DNA of 64,000 bases from Helianthus annuus (lineage: Eukaryota > Streptophyta > Magnoliopsida > Asterales > Asteraceae): assembly GCF_002127325.2 (NCBI RefSeq), contig NC_035438.2, positions 144,203,787 through 144,267,786 of the forward strand, in the 5' to 3' direction. The notes beneath the pieces were generated by a model that made no database searches, was not told where the DNA came from, and was given only the letters and a program-made list of their open reading frames with translations. Position numbers and translations under genes: made by a program. Below are positions 45,223 through 57,582 of this stretch, in pieces (the first letter of the stretch is position 1; every line of letters begins with the position of its first letter).

Positions 45223-47336
45223 TGTAACACCTAGAAATTTTGTGTCCAATAATGTGTTGACACGTGTCATGAGTTTACACGTGGTATTAAACATTAAATA
45301 AAGGACTAAAGTTGATAAACCTTGAAAGTATGTAAATTCGAGGGTTAAAGATGTCAACGAGGGGTAAATATACTGTATAGTAACCCTAAATGATGTTCGT
45401 ACCTTCAAACGAATAAATCATGGATCGTACGGAGCGAAACGCGGAAGAAAGCGAGAGATTACAAACTACAGGGGTTAAATGTGTCAACATGTTTAAATTA
45501 TACCTCTGAGTGACCATTTGACGAACCCGAGACTTTGTAACAGTAAAATACGCTCACTAGAATATACGATATAAATTTCGCGAAGTTCCGTTTTAAAACG
45601 AGAAAGTTATGATCAAATTCGTATGCGAGGGGTTAAAAGCGTCAACAATAAAAATCAAGGATTTTCGGATAGTAATTAAACTAACCGGGGACTTAACAAT
45701 GCGGGTAAAAGTCACGAGGCCCTTAATTGTAAATAATCGAGGGCCAAATCGCAAAGTTATCCCTTCGAAACCGAAAGGTCAGGCTAATCATGACAAAAGA
45801 TACGAAAATCTTGAAAATCAAGCCTAATGCGGGCCGCGTGAAGGATATGAGTGATTTAATGCGGGCCGCGCGCCACCTGCAGATTTGTTTTATGACTTAA
45901 AGATTCAGGCGGCCCGCGTCTGAGTTGCTTGAATCTTAATGCGGGCCGCGTAAGACCCCCAGATGCAGAAAAATGTTTAACTTGCCTGTTCAGCCTTCTA
46001 AACGTCATGTAATGCCTTTAAAACCTTCCAAGTGACCCCTAAACAATCCCTAAGCATTAGGGACACATGTTGATGAGTTGTGGTCAGTGGTAGAGTTGTG
46101 TGTCAACTTCTTATGGTGAGAAATTCACTATAAAAGGGCCATAAGTTGCAATCCACTGTTCACACCTTCATCTGCATTCTTGGATCACTTCTGGAGCTCA
46201 AACCTTCTCTCAAGTGGTCACATTTCGTGCATAGGACTTCAGTAAGTGTTCTACTCCTTTCTTATTTGAGTTATCACTTAGTTTTAGCTTAGAAGTTATA
46301 CCGTCATAACTAACGGTCGACTTAGCGATAAATCACAAATGGTCCAGTGGTTTGTCGAATCGATGGTAGTTATAAGTTGGTAATCATGTGGGCCTTAAAC
46401 CCCTAAAAAGGGCACCCTCTGATTCCAACTCTAACTAATCCGAATGTCGAGTCAAACGTGCTTAGAAAAAGTCAACAGAAATGCTATCTTGCGATTTAAT
46501 GCATAACCAGTAATGTAGATGGCGTGTAACCTGTTTTAACACTCATATAACATGATAACAAGTATATTAACTAGTCTAAGCTTGTTTGATCCGACCATTT
46601 ACTGTTTTGACCCGGTTCGAAGTCGAAAGTCGCAAAACTTTGACTTTTGCTTTGACTTCAGTTCTGACCCATTAAAGTATGATTTAGACATACCTTAGGA
46701 CTCTCTTAGGACCAGGTTACATGATGGTATAACCCTCTGTGACCGGTTCGTTGTTTGTCCGAGTCTTTTACACATTTCCGTTAAATGCTTAAAAGTTGAC
46801 CGTAACGCCCTTTTTAATTTAAAACGAGAATTTCGGACATGTGAAAGGACCATAACCTTGGTTACTGATTTCTAAGCATGTCCCTAAAATTTCACGTCAA
46901 TCCGAGGTCCAGAATAGGAGTTATGCTAAATAGCGCAAATTACGGAAACTTTAGTAATTAAATAGCGCAATTAGCATAACGCCTATCTAAACCCAGATTT
47001 CGACACCAAAACTTTTACACACTAAAGTAAAATAATATTTTGGGATTTTTAAATATTTTTAATTATTTTTAACCTGCTCATAACCTGCGGTTATGGCAAC
47101 GGTTCGGTAAATATCGAATATACCCTTTTCGGCCATAACTTGAGTTCTACAAGGTCTTTTGACCCGATTCCAGTTGCTACTGATTTTAAATAATAAATAA
47201 AGTATTTTAGACTTTATAAACTGTTCGGGAAACTCAGATTTCCTGTAGAACTCAGAAACTTCTTTATAAATCTTTAAAATGACCGAAATACCCCTACGGG
47301 GCATAAAATGGATTTAAACTCGTTACGAGCATTATG

Positions 47337-49745
47337 TGTCACACCCCAACCAATGGCGGAAACATCGGGATGAGACGAAGTGTGAAGATTGCTCGAGACA
47401 TCATAACGCTAATAATTGTGACAAGTATTTAAATAATACGATTTCATTTCATAAGATAAATTGTCAACATTACAAGAAATTCAAATACAACAAGTTTAAC
47501 AAAAATGACATGACAACTTAACAAAATTGATACAACATATTAAACCCTAACGTCTATATGTGTATCTAGGCATCAACGCTACTTCTTTTCTTAGCATCAT
47601 CCTCATCAACCTGTAACATGTTTAAAATAATTCAATGCAAAAGCAAAGGCGAGTATACAAGTTTGATACATACATAGCAAAAGATAAGTTTTAAACAATT
47701 CCTCATAGCAAGCATGTGATTCAAGATAAACATCTAAACATGGTATGTGTCTAACATATCAAACCAAGGAAACGCAATATGCTCATGACATAACCGAAGA
47801 TAAAGAGGCGGGTCGTTAATCCTATAGCGCTACATATGTCACGGTTTGGCTCGTACGAAGTTAATGATAAATTCAACACATAAGATTAATCCAAGTTTAA
47901 AGCATCAAGCCATCACGTATACAAGCATGTTATAGGAATGTTCATGTGTTTAAGCAAAATGTTCATGTGTAAGTTTGTTGATAGATAAACATGTTACACC
48001 CCAAAAGTGGTAAAAGTAAAAGGGGAAAATACGAGTATACTCACTTAATTGCCAAGTCTTCCGATTATCCAAGTATTGACGAGTGTACGAGTTTTGGGGG
48101 ATGGAACACCGAGGTCGCCCTATATAGGCAAACGATGGTGCATGAGTACACGAAATTATAACGGAGGATTTGGATTGGAATTTCGAGTATAACTAGTTGA
48201 CATAATTATGTATATATTCATATAGTTTATGAAAAAAAAATTATAAATCGAGTCTATCAAGAGTATTGCCGAAAAGTTGACAAAAATATAAATAATCTTA
48301 CATTTATAACTATTTTATAAAAATTAATCTTTGTTGATAGGTTTCGTTTTATAAAATTTACTCGTTTCATTTTACGAAAAACGGGCAGAGTTTCCTCTGT
48401 TTTTGGACGATCCTGACAACACAAGTTGTCAATCTATTTGTCAAAATTCAATAAACAATGAAACACTAAATATTCATACGAATTATATAACGAAAGTAAG
48501 TGTTTTTATACAAGTTTCCAAGTCACGATTTGTGGACAAGTTCAAGTAACAAACGTTTCGCGATTAAAACATTAACTATGTATATAAACAAAGATAAACG
48601 AAGTTTGCGTCGTTTAAGATCTTACCACATTTTGCATTAAAGCTGACCCGAGTTTGACCGTTTGACTCGACAGTTGACTGTTTTGACCGATGTTGACTGT
48701 TTGACCGAAACACCAAACTGGAACTGAAATGAATGAACCGAGTCGCGCTCCAAACTGAACCGAGTTATCTCGTGTCGTGAACCCGAACGAACTGAAATAA
48801 TGAAACAAACGGTGTTGAATAGGGATTTAAACAAAATACAATCTGAATCCAAAACTGACCTGAAGCAAAATCGATTCTAGACGAACCCGAACCGGAATGA
48901 ACAAAACTGAAACTTGAACCAACTGATGTCGAGACCCGAGCCATGAATCTAAACAGAACCAGTCCCGTTACCAACCCGAGCTAACACCACCATTGTATCG
49001 GGTCTGAAATGAAAACAAATCAAACAAATACGACTGAATCAAACGGGGCGGAAGTTGAATCGAATAAAATCAAAACAAAACCTGAACGGAACCGGGACTG
49101 AATCAACTGACCTGAGATGAAAACAACTCGGAGCTGAACCCACTCCGCCGCTACAGTGGTCGCGCTACTGTCACCGCCGCTACAGTGGTCGCGCCACCGT
49201 CTGATGTCTCCGTCGTCTGCTCTCTCTCTCTCTCTCTTCCTCTCGATCCTCCGCCACCACTGAGCACCGCCACCACTGGTGGTGCTGATGCCGTTGTTTA
49301 TCAGTGAGAAAAGGGGGGTGGTGTGTAGCCGGAAACGAACGACCGGAGGGGTTGCCGCCGTCACCGGAACTGGGAAGGGTCGAGAGAGAGAGGCAGTGTG
49401 CGTGTGTGTGTGAGTGGTGTGAGTGTGTGTGTGAGTTTATATAGTTAGGGTTTTAGGTAGGTGAAGTGTGTGGGTTGGGCCTAAGCCTGTTAATGAGTTT
49501 TGAGCGTTTTTAAGCGACCCGGTCGTGTTTACAATATCAGTTTTCGAACTCGAGCGTCGTATAATGTCGCAGAATAAAATTTTAAGGTCAAATTACGTAG
49601 AATGTCATCAGAAATTGTTACGTGACGCGTCCGTTTGTCGCTTTAAATTTTGTTTTTCCGGTTTGATTTTGATTACGATTCTAAGAATAGAAAAGCTAAC
49701 ACGTCATTTCTAAAAATGGAAATATGGAAAGAGCGGAGCGTTACA
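47337..49745 (-). repeat. E4 3' LTR
   Basis: It runs from TGTCACACCCC to GGAGCGTTACA. The minus-strand TATA box is at about 49443-49434 (CTATATAAAC). Downstream of it lie GT/GA-rich tracts, a CCG-rich block with a (CT) microsatellite at about 49216-49240, and a 114-codon frame (49364-49020) of unknown meaning. A block built on CCGAACTGAA-like repeats fills about 48700-49100. Confidence 0.9.
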
Positions 49746-50299
49746 GTCTCCCCTCCTTTAGGAAATTTCGTCCCGAAATTTATTCAAGAGGAAGACTCAA
49801 AAGGGATTCTGGCAAACCGAATAGGATTGCTTATAATTGAGGCTTTGGAGTTTGAGACACCGGAGAATAACTGTGGTATAAGGATGAACGACTGATCTAA
49901 TAACGACAATGAGTATAAGAATAGCATAAGTATCGGATAGACGAAAGTAGCGTGTTAAGAATGAGGACTCGGCATGGATAATCGGATATAATGCGTTTGT
50001 GAGTTGTTTAAAGTTTGCATTAGGTCCAAAAGGTTTGTAAAACACTGAATTTCTCGTGGCACGTTTTACGAAAGTTTGGTAACATGGTGAAAACACTTAT
50101 ATATAGGAAGTACTAGCGGCGTATCCACCATGTTTTAACCATGTTACGTCCGTTTTGTTATTCGTGTCATGTTACATTCCGTGTCTTACCAAACACAATA
50201 GTACACTCCATGGTTCTCATACGCCTATCACTCTAATCCCGTGTGCACCCGCGATTAAATTGATCGTTGCATGATCCGCATAGCTTGTACTAGTTATGT

Positions 50300-50790
50300 A
50301 TGAATCAGGGTATACATAATATTGAAATTAAGAATGTGTACGTATAAGAATGTAGTATATAAGCATGAGCATAGGTATAAGTATAACATGTATGAAAGGG
50401 AGTATAAAATGTGAGTACAAACATGAGTTTAAGTATAAACACAAAGCGTATGAGTATGACTACGAGTATAAGTGTGAACATAAGATGTATGAGCATAGAC
50501 ATGGACGCGAATATAGATGCAAAACATGAAGGTTTAAATATGATTAAGATATATATGTATGAATATAAGTGTAAACAAAGTTATATAAGTGTATTTGAAA
50601 ACATAAGATGTATGAACATGAATACGAATATGAGTGTAGTATAAACATAAATGTAAGTACCACGTAAATGTATAATTGTGAGTGTATGTATAAACGTAAA
50701 ACGTATGAATTTTGAATCGTGAGTATAACATAAATGCGTAAGTGTAAACATAAGTGGAGGCATAAAATGTATAAGTATGGATGTAGGAAA
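50300..50790. repeat. Degenerate minisatellite (GAGTATAAGTRTAAACATAA-like units)
   Basis: Roughly 20-26-base units built on ATGAGTATAAGT, AAACATAA and RATGTATGA recur for almost 500 bases with heavy variation. No coding meaning is evident. This is the most repetitive part of the E4 interior. Confidence 0.7.
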
Positions 50791-51746
50791 TAATGATTTT
50801 GTTTATAATATAAAATTAAAATACACGAGTTTATGCGCGTAAAAGATTTAAAAGTTTTTGAGTATGAAAGGAAAAGAAAACATGTGACACATGCGAGATT
50901 GTTGTGAGATATCAATTAAAACGTGTAAAATGATATGCATATATAGTTGTTTGCGCAAAATGTGAAGTTAAAATAGATTGGATTGTCACGAAATATAGAC
51001 TCTAGTTTGTCAATGTAAAGGGAGTATAAAACGTCAGTTGGTTATGTGGAAAGTACTTTGTAAAGGAATGGAAATGTTAATGCGGTTTTAAAAGGGTTTA
51101 CATAAGTTGAAAAATTGTCAGCTCTTATGAAGTTTCCTTGTCCACATGTTTTGAATTTAATTGACGTATTGAGCGAGGTTTGAAAAGAAGTTATAGAGAT
51201 TAATAAGCTTGCATCGTTTTAAGTAACTTTGTGTTAGAAAATTTTGAAACTTACAGCTTCTTGTGGAAAAGTTGATCCTTAGAAAAGGAATTTGGTACAT
51301 GAACTTAGTGATTGTTGAAAATGTTTCATTGGTTTTGAAAAGGAACTTTAGTAAATTATTGAATAATATTGGTAATATTTTATAGGCGTGTGCAAAAAGT
51401 TGGTTTGATTCTCAATTAAAATAGGAAATCTCTAGTTTAATGATATGCGATGAGCTTGTTTCAATAGTTACGTTGAATACAAACTTCGTGGGCAATGAAT
51501 TTGTTAGACCGTCTAAGTTGATGAGTAGCACTTCGTGAAATTTTGAAAATCGAGGAAAAAGCGTTTAAGGTAACATTAAATTTTGTGTATGAGAGTGATG
51601 TGAAAATGGATTGTGGTATAAGATATACGTCTGAATATACTATGCATTTCAAATAAGTAGGGTTTTTAACGAATGATAAACGACTTAGGTATTAACATGA
51701 TCATGTTTACATAATATAGTCTATTAAAAGGAAGTATTGGTAACGA

Positions 51747-52480
51747 TCATCTAGGTAAGGGAATCACCCCTAATCCGTTGGTGAGGTCGTTGTAAGATGA
51801 GAAAAGAAGCGGAGTTAATCGTCAAGGTAAGGAAATCACTCCTATCTCGATGATATGTCTCTACTCATTGTTACAAAAGCGTAAATAAAGTTACGTGAAA
51901 TCATGCATGCTAATAATGTATAATTGTATGAGAAGTAATAATATGATGTATGCGCAAAAGTGGCATACCAAAAATGATTCAAAACTGACAAGAGTGGGTT
52001 TCATCATAAAAGATCGAAAATAATAAAGCGTAAGCTTGATAAAAAGAAATTTGGATGGTTCCAAGGTGGAACGGTGACTAACCAAAGTGGTCGAAGAGTC
52101 TTTTGAATTTGAGAGCATGCTTTGGCCTAATAGGTGAAATACTCTCGCCGACGTGCCGGTTAACGGTACTTACCCTTCCGGTCACTACACGTTCCAATTC
52201 AATCGAAAATTCGAGACTTGGCAGGATTTTTGAAAATCAAGGAGCGGAACTAGTCGACAAGGTGCGGGTTTCACCCCTAACTTGACGATTTCATACCCCA
52301 AGTGTGGTTGGCACTCGTCAAGTCAAAAATTTAATTTCGACACGTTGACGAGGGTCCACTGGAATTTGAAATGGAAATTCTCCATCAAGGTGAGGGTTTC
52401 ACTCCTAACTTGGTGGCGAATTCTGCGTAAAAGGATGGATGGATAGAGAGTCGTTCACCAATTTGTGGGTTTCACGCCTA
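51747..52480 (-). repeat. Array of five hairpins with a conserved tip in the E4 leader
   Basis: The tip GGGTTTCACYCCTA (or a close variant) occurs at about 51757-51773, 51829-51845, 52264-52280, 52393-52410 and 52466-52481. Flanking stems differ but pair: TCG..CAAG with CTTG..CGA, CCA..CAAG with CTTG..TGG, and TTCACCAA with TTGGTGAA. The first two are weaker. The array lies within 1 kb of the PBS, in the leader of the element RNA. Confidence 0.6.
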
Positions 52481-52776
52481 TTTTGGTGAAGTCGTCTCGT
52501 TTGTGTATTACGAGTGGTTTTGAGTTTAGTATAGACGAATAAAATGCCTTAGGAAGGCGTATGTTTGAAATATTAAATCAAGTATAACACATAATGCATT
52601 TCAAGAAATTAACACATAGGATACGTTTCCAAGAAGTTAACTCATAAGCAACATTTCAAGAATAGCACGTAAAAGATGTTTCATACAAGTAGCATGTGAA
52701 GCAAATATGGTCGAATCTGGTGCTTAACTATAGACTAGGTCAACAGCATGACAATTTTCCTAATTCCCTATAGTTA

Positions 52777-52790
52777 TGGCTCTGATACCA
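52777..52790 (-). other. E4 primer-binding site (tRNA-iMet)
   Basis: The minus strand reads TGGTATCAGAGCCA, three bases from the LTR at 52794. The neighbouring TAATTCCCTATAGTTA is shared with E3. Confidence 0.92.
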
Positions 52791-52793
52791 ATC

Positions 52794-55226
52794 TGTCACA
52801 CCCCAACCAATGGCGGAAACATCGGGATGAGACGAAGTGTGAAGATTGCTCGAGACATCATAACGCTAATAATTGTGACAAGTATTTAAATAATCCGATT
52901 TCATTTCATAAGATAAATTGTCAACATTACAAGAAATTCAAATACAACAAGTTTAACAAAAATGACATGACAACTTAACAAAATTGATACAACATATTAA
53001 ACCCTAACGTCTATATGTGTATCTAGGCATCAACGCTACTTCTTTTCTTAGCATCATCCTCATCAACCTGTAACATGTTTAAAATAATTCAATGCAAAAG
53101 CAAAGGCGAGTATACAAGTTTGATACATACATAGCAAAAGATAAGTTTTAAACAATTCCTCATAGCAAGCATGTGATTCAAGATAAACATCTAAACATGG
53201 TATGTGTCTAACATATCAAACCAAGGAAACGCAATATGCTCATGACATAACCGAAGATAAAGAGGCGGGTCGTTAATCCTATAGCGCTACATATGTCACG
53301 GTTTGGCTCGTACGAAGTTAATGATAAATTCAACACATAAGATTAATCCAAGTTTAAAGCATCAAGCCATCACGTATACAAGCATGTTATAGGAATGTTC
53401 ATGTGTTTAAGCAAAATGTTCATGTGTAAGTTTGTTGATAGATAAACATGTTACACCCCAAAAGTGGTAAAAGTAAAAGGGGAAAATACGAGTATACTCA
53501 CTTAATTGCCAAGTCTTCCGATTATCCAAGTATTGACGAGTGTACGAGTTTTGGGGGATGGAACACCGAGGTCACCCTATATGGGCAAACGATGGTGCAT
53601 GAGTACACGAAATTATAACGGAGGATTTGGATTGGAATTTCGAGTATAACTAGTTGACATAATTATGTATATATTCATATAGTTTATGAAAAAAAAATTA
53701 TAAATCAAGTCTATCAAGAGTATTGCCGAAAAGTTGACAAAAATATAAATAATCTTACATTTATAACTATTTTATAAAAATTAATCTTTGTTGATAGGTT
53801 TCGTTTTATAAAATTTACTCGTTTCATTTTACGAAAAACGGGCAGAGTTTCCTCTGTTTTTGGACGATCCTGACAACACAAGTTGTCAATCTATTTGTCA
53901 AAATTCAATAAACAATGAAACACTAAATATTCATATGAATTATATAACGAAAGTAAGTGTTTTTATACAAGTTTCCAAGTCACGATTTGTGGACAAGTTC
54001 AAGTAACAAACGTTTCGCGATTAAAACATTAACTATGTATATAAACAAAGATAAACGAAGTTTGCGTCGTTTAAGATCTTACCACATTTTGCATTAAAGC
54101 TGACCCGAGTTTGACCGTTTGACTCGACAGTTGACTGTTTTGACCGATGTTGACTGTTTGACCGAAACACCAAACTGGAACTGAAATGAATGAACCGAGT
54201 CGCGCTCCAAACTGAACCGAGTTATCTCGTGTCGTGAACCCGAACGAACTGAAATAATGAAACAAACGGTGTTGAATCGGGATTTAAACAAAATACAATC
54301 TGAATCCAAAACTGACCTGAAGCAAAATCGATTCTAGACGATCCCGAACCTGAATGAACGAAACTGAAACTTGAACCAACTGATGTCGAGACCCGAGCCA
54401 TGAATCAAAACAGAACCAGTCCCGTTACCAACCCGAGCTAACACCACCATTGTACCGGGTCTGAAATGAAAACAAATCAAACAAATACGACTGAATCAAA
54501 CGGGGCGGAAGTTGAATCGAATAAAATCAAAACAAAACCTGAACGGAACCGGGACTGAATCGACTGACCTGAGATGAAAACAACTCGGAGCTGAACCCAC
54601 TCCGCCGCTACAGTGGTCGCGCTACTGTCACCGCCGCTACAGTGGTCGCGCCACCGTCTGATGTCTCCGTCGTCTGCTCTCTCTCTCTCTCTCTCTCTCT
54701 TCCTCTCGATCCTCCGCCACCACTGAGCACCGCCACCACTGGTGGTGCTGATGCCGTTGTTTATCAGTGAGAAAAGGGGGGTGGTGTGTAGCCGGAAATG
54801 AACGACCGGAGGGGTTGCCGCCATCGTCGGACCTTCGCCGGTCACCGGAACTGGGAGGGGTCGAGAGAGAGAGGCAGTGTGCGTGTGTGTGTGAGTGGTG
54901 TGAGTGTGTGTGAGAGTTTATATAGTTAGGGTTTTAGGTAGGTGAAGTGTGTGGGTTGGGCCTAAGCCTGTTAATGAGTTTCGAGCGTTTTTAAGCGACC
55001 CGGTCGTGTTTACAATATCAGTTTTCGAACTCGAGCGTCGTATAATGTCGCGGAATAAAATTTTAAGGTCAAATTACGTAGAATGTCGTCAGAAATTGTT
55101 ACGTGACGCGTCCGTTTGTCGCTTTAAATTTTGTTTTTCCGGTTTGATTTCGATTGCGATTCTAAAAATAGAAAAGCTAACACGTCATTTCTAAAAATGG
55201 AAATACGGAAAGAGCAGAGCGTTACA
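52794..55226 (-). repeat. E4 5' LTR
   Basis: A copy of the left LTR with about 24 extra bases, explained by an 18-base insertion in the CCG-rich block (about 54823-54840) and a longer CT run (about 54678-54699). The matching open frame here is 122 codons (54845-54477). Confidence 0.92.
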
Positions 55227-56459
55227 TTATGGAAGGTATCCTACTGATACCACAACCTCTTTAAAGCATATTGACTTAGGAAACCGGTGTAGGACTCTTA
55301 CGGTTACCCGTTGCGTCTTTTGCGCGCACGGTTCGGCTTATGTAACTAGTTTACATAAACTAGCCGAAACGGGTCAAACCTTATTGTTTTGACCTCAAAA
55401 TCCAGAGTGTGTATGAAGTACCCACATTAAGCAAGTCTCCAAACTTGTTGTGTCTAAATCACATTCTATCCGGTCTTCGCTTAATTGTGCGTACGGACCG
55501 TATCATTAAACTAACCGGTCTAAGCTAAGGCTTAATTAAAGACCCGTTAGAAATCTAATAGGTTATTATAAACCTTCATTCCAGATTAGGAGCCCAGTAA
55601 AAGTACTTACATTTACTGTATTGGATTTATACTTTGCTCAGGTAAATACTCTTAACTTATTTACCCTATACGGGCTTGGGATACGGTACTATAAAAGTAC
55701 CGCTTGGTCGGGTATGTAGTCATTTAAATCGGATTGTGATTAATGTATTTACATAACCCGCTTTGTTCTGTATTATTTGATGTATGGCCCTTGGGGTTAA
55801 ATGACCATGTCCCAGATATCCTTGGCATCATTTTACGAAATGGCCACGACCTAAGCACGGGGTGTAGGCGTACACCTGACAGATGCATTATGTAAAAACT
55901 GGTAATCCACTAAAGGAATCTACCTTGTGGGCATTATACCGGTGGCGTGTCAGATAACTTAAACCGGCTCTTCTAACCGGTACTAATGGACGGCAAATAA
56001 GTAAATCTGTATACAAGATTATATACAAATAATTGTCCCAAGTTATAAAGATATTTTTGCCGGAGTGCATTCAAATCAATTTACAAACTCTTTTCAAAAC
56101 GAGTCAGTTGAGTTGTATTTACCAGTGTAAACTGACGTATTTTCCAAAAAGGTTAAGTGCAGGTGCTAGACGTAATAGGCTGGCTACTCCAGACATCATT
56201 ACTCAAGTCTCGCAAGCTCTAGATGTCAAAGTCTGTTGAACTATTGTTTCTGTTTTATTATCAATCCACCTGTGGATCTTTTTACTCTCCGTTGTAATAC
56301 TGGATATTACTTATATTCGGATTGTAATATATTTTTCCTTTTGCTTCCGCTGTGCATTCATATAATTGTGTTGTTTGACTATTATGTTGCCAACCACGTC
56401 ACGGTAATCCCCACCGGGCCCACCGGTGAGACACGTGGAAATCGGGGTGTGAAAATGGG

Positions 56460-56552
56460 TTGACTCCCTGTTTGGGTTGCTGAAGCTTCAGCAACCCGTT
56501 CATTAGTCAAGGTCGTCAGCTGATCCTGAGTCAAGTTGAGACTCCCACTCAT
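56460..56552 (-). pseudogene. E0 gag N-terminus
   Basis: The minus-strand ATG at 56552 opens MSGSLNLTQDQLTTLTNE and reads up to the ATGGG duplication where E1 is inserted. The frame resumes at 13012 on the far side of E1. Together with 11886-13012 this defines the E0 Gag start. Confidence 0.75.
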
Positions 56553-56880
56553 GATCTTCACATCGAAGGAAACACAGGTAAGAAGGGTGCCGCATAAGTG
56601 CGTAAGCATGGGATGACAGGCGAGAGTAAGCACACAGGGTTTTGAGTCAGTGGCTATGTCAACTAAGTATACCATAAATGATGCACTACTTAACAAACAG
56701 GCAGGCAATACAAACACAAACCATATTACCTATGGTGTGTTGAGTCTTGCACGTGGAGCGAAGTGTCATTGTGGATCGTTGAACACTGTACAGGTTATAG
56801 TCTGGTTTTATCAAAAAGCTTCCCCCCCCCTTTTTAAAAAAAAACCAAGTTCGCTATAACCAATGGCTATGATACCAATC
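56553..56880 (-). other. E0 leader and primer-binding site
   Basis: About 330 bases without a gene between gag and the 5' LTR. The PBS at 56877-56864 reads TGGTATCATAGCCA on the minus strand, the tRNA-iMet site with one base changed. A run of 10 C lies near 56822-56831. Confidence 0.75.
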
Positions 56881-57582
56881 TGTCACACCCCCAAAATCCA
56901 TGAGCGGAGTATCACCGCTTGGAGGCGTGACATGACCAGGATCAAGCCACCAATCATATTGAACAATGTAATTAAGTAAATAAAACCAACCACAATATAA
57001 TTGGTGTCCAAAAGAAAATAGCCAACTTTAGATTAACAGCGAAAGCATAAATTGTAGAACCCAAACATAAGTAATAAGTTCATAAAGTTTAACAGTTTGA
57101 CATGGGACTCAACAGTCCATGTCCCACAACGACCACTCCTCCATGTGCAAGCTCCATAAGCACCTAACGACCTGCAAGGCATGTAACAACGAGTCAACAA
57201 CGAAGTTGAGCGAGTTCACAGTTTGTTGTTTAGTTTTACTAGTTTGTTTTGAAAACCATAAGTTGTTTCGTAAACCACGAGTTAACCAGTATCTTTGTTT
57301 TCCCCAAACCATATCCATAATCAGTGGGGGCTTCCCCATGTGAACCACTAGACTGTTACCTTATCGACTACTGACGAAAGTAAGTTGTGCCCTAAGTCAA
57401 TGTCTATCATCATTGACTGTTTGCCATGATCCATTAGTACACGCCCGTCCTACCGGCACGGTGTGAGGTTTGTCAAACCTAATAGCGCTATTAACTAATG
57501 AGCCGCTCGCCATCGGCCTCGACGATTAAGTCGATATGAAATGAGGGACTTAATGATAGAGTTTTGTCTAATAAGTTAAGGT

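Larger units (their letters stand above)
49746..52776 (-). other. E4 internal non-coding region
   Basis: It begins with the polypurine tract (minus strand CTAAAGGAGGGGAGAC, 49746-49761). No frame shows retroelement motifs. A degenerate minisatellite fills about 50300-50790, and hairpins with a conserved tip fill about 51747-52480; both are listed separately. The rest is AT-rich sequence in which I see nothing. Confidence 0.8.
47337..55226 (-). mobile_element. E4: non-coding LTR retrotransposon related to E3
   Basis: LTRs 47337-49745 (2409 bases) and 52794-55226 (2433 bases) are flanked by TTATG (47332-47336 and 55227-55231). PBS, PPT and the LTR start TGTCACACCCCAACC are almost the same as in E3. 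The 3-kb internal region has no Gag or Pol motif. It is best explained as a parasite of E3-type elements. The LTRs differ at a number of bases, so it is older than E3. Confidence 0.9.
13018..56454 (+). mobile_element. E1: degenerate Ty3/gypsy chromovirus (Tekay-like), host of E4 and E5
   Basis: The 5' LTR is 13018-16354 and the 3' LTR starts at 45223 and ends at 56454. It is flanked by ATGGG at 13013-13017 and 56455-56459. Without E4 and E5 the element is about 12.3 kb: two 3337-base LTRs and a 5.7-kb internal region. Gene order is gag-protease-RT-RNase H-integrase-chromodomain. The 3' LTR terminus has decayed from GACA to GAAA. Coding is broken by three in-frame stops, two frameshifts and the E5 insertion, so it is not autonomous now. 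Confidence 0.92.
45223..56454 (+). repeat. E1 3' LTR, interrupted by E4
   Basis: The two parts, 45223-47336 and 55232-56454 (plus one copy of TTATG), match the 5' LTR and together have the same length, 3337 bases. The terminal CA has become AA (56453-56454), but the ATGGG duplication beside it is perfect. Confidence 0.92.

Noticed and set aside
50411..50644. 77-codon Met/Ser/Asn-rich frame in E4
   Set aside because: It is a translation of the degenerate ATGAGTATAAGT minisatellite, not a gene.
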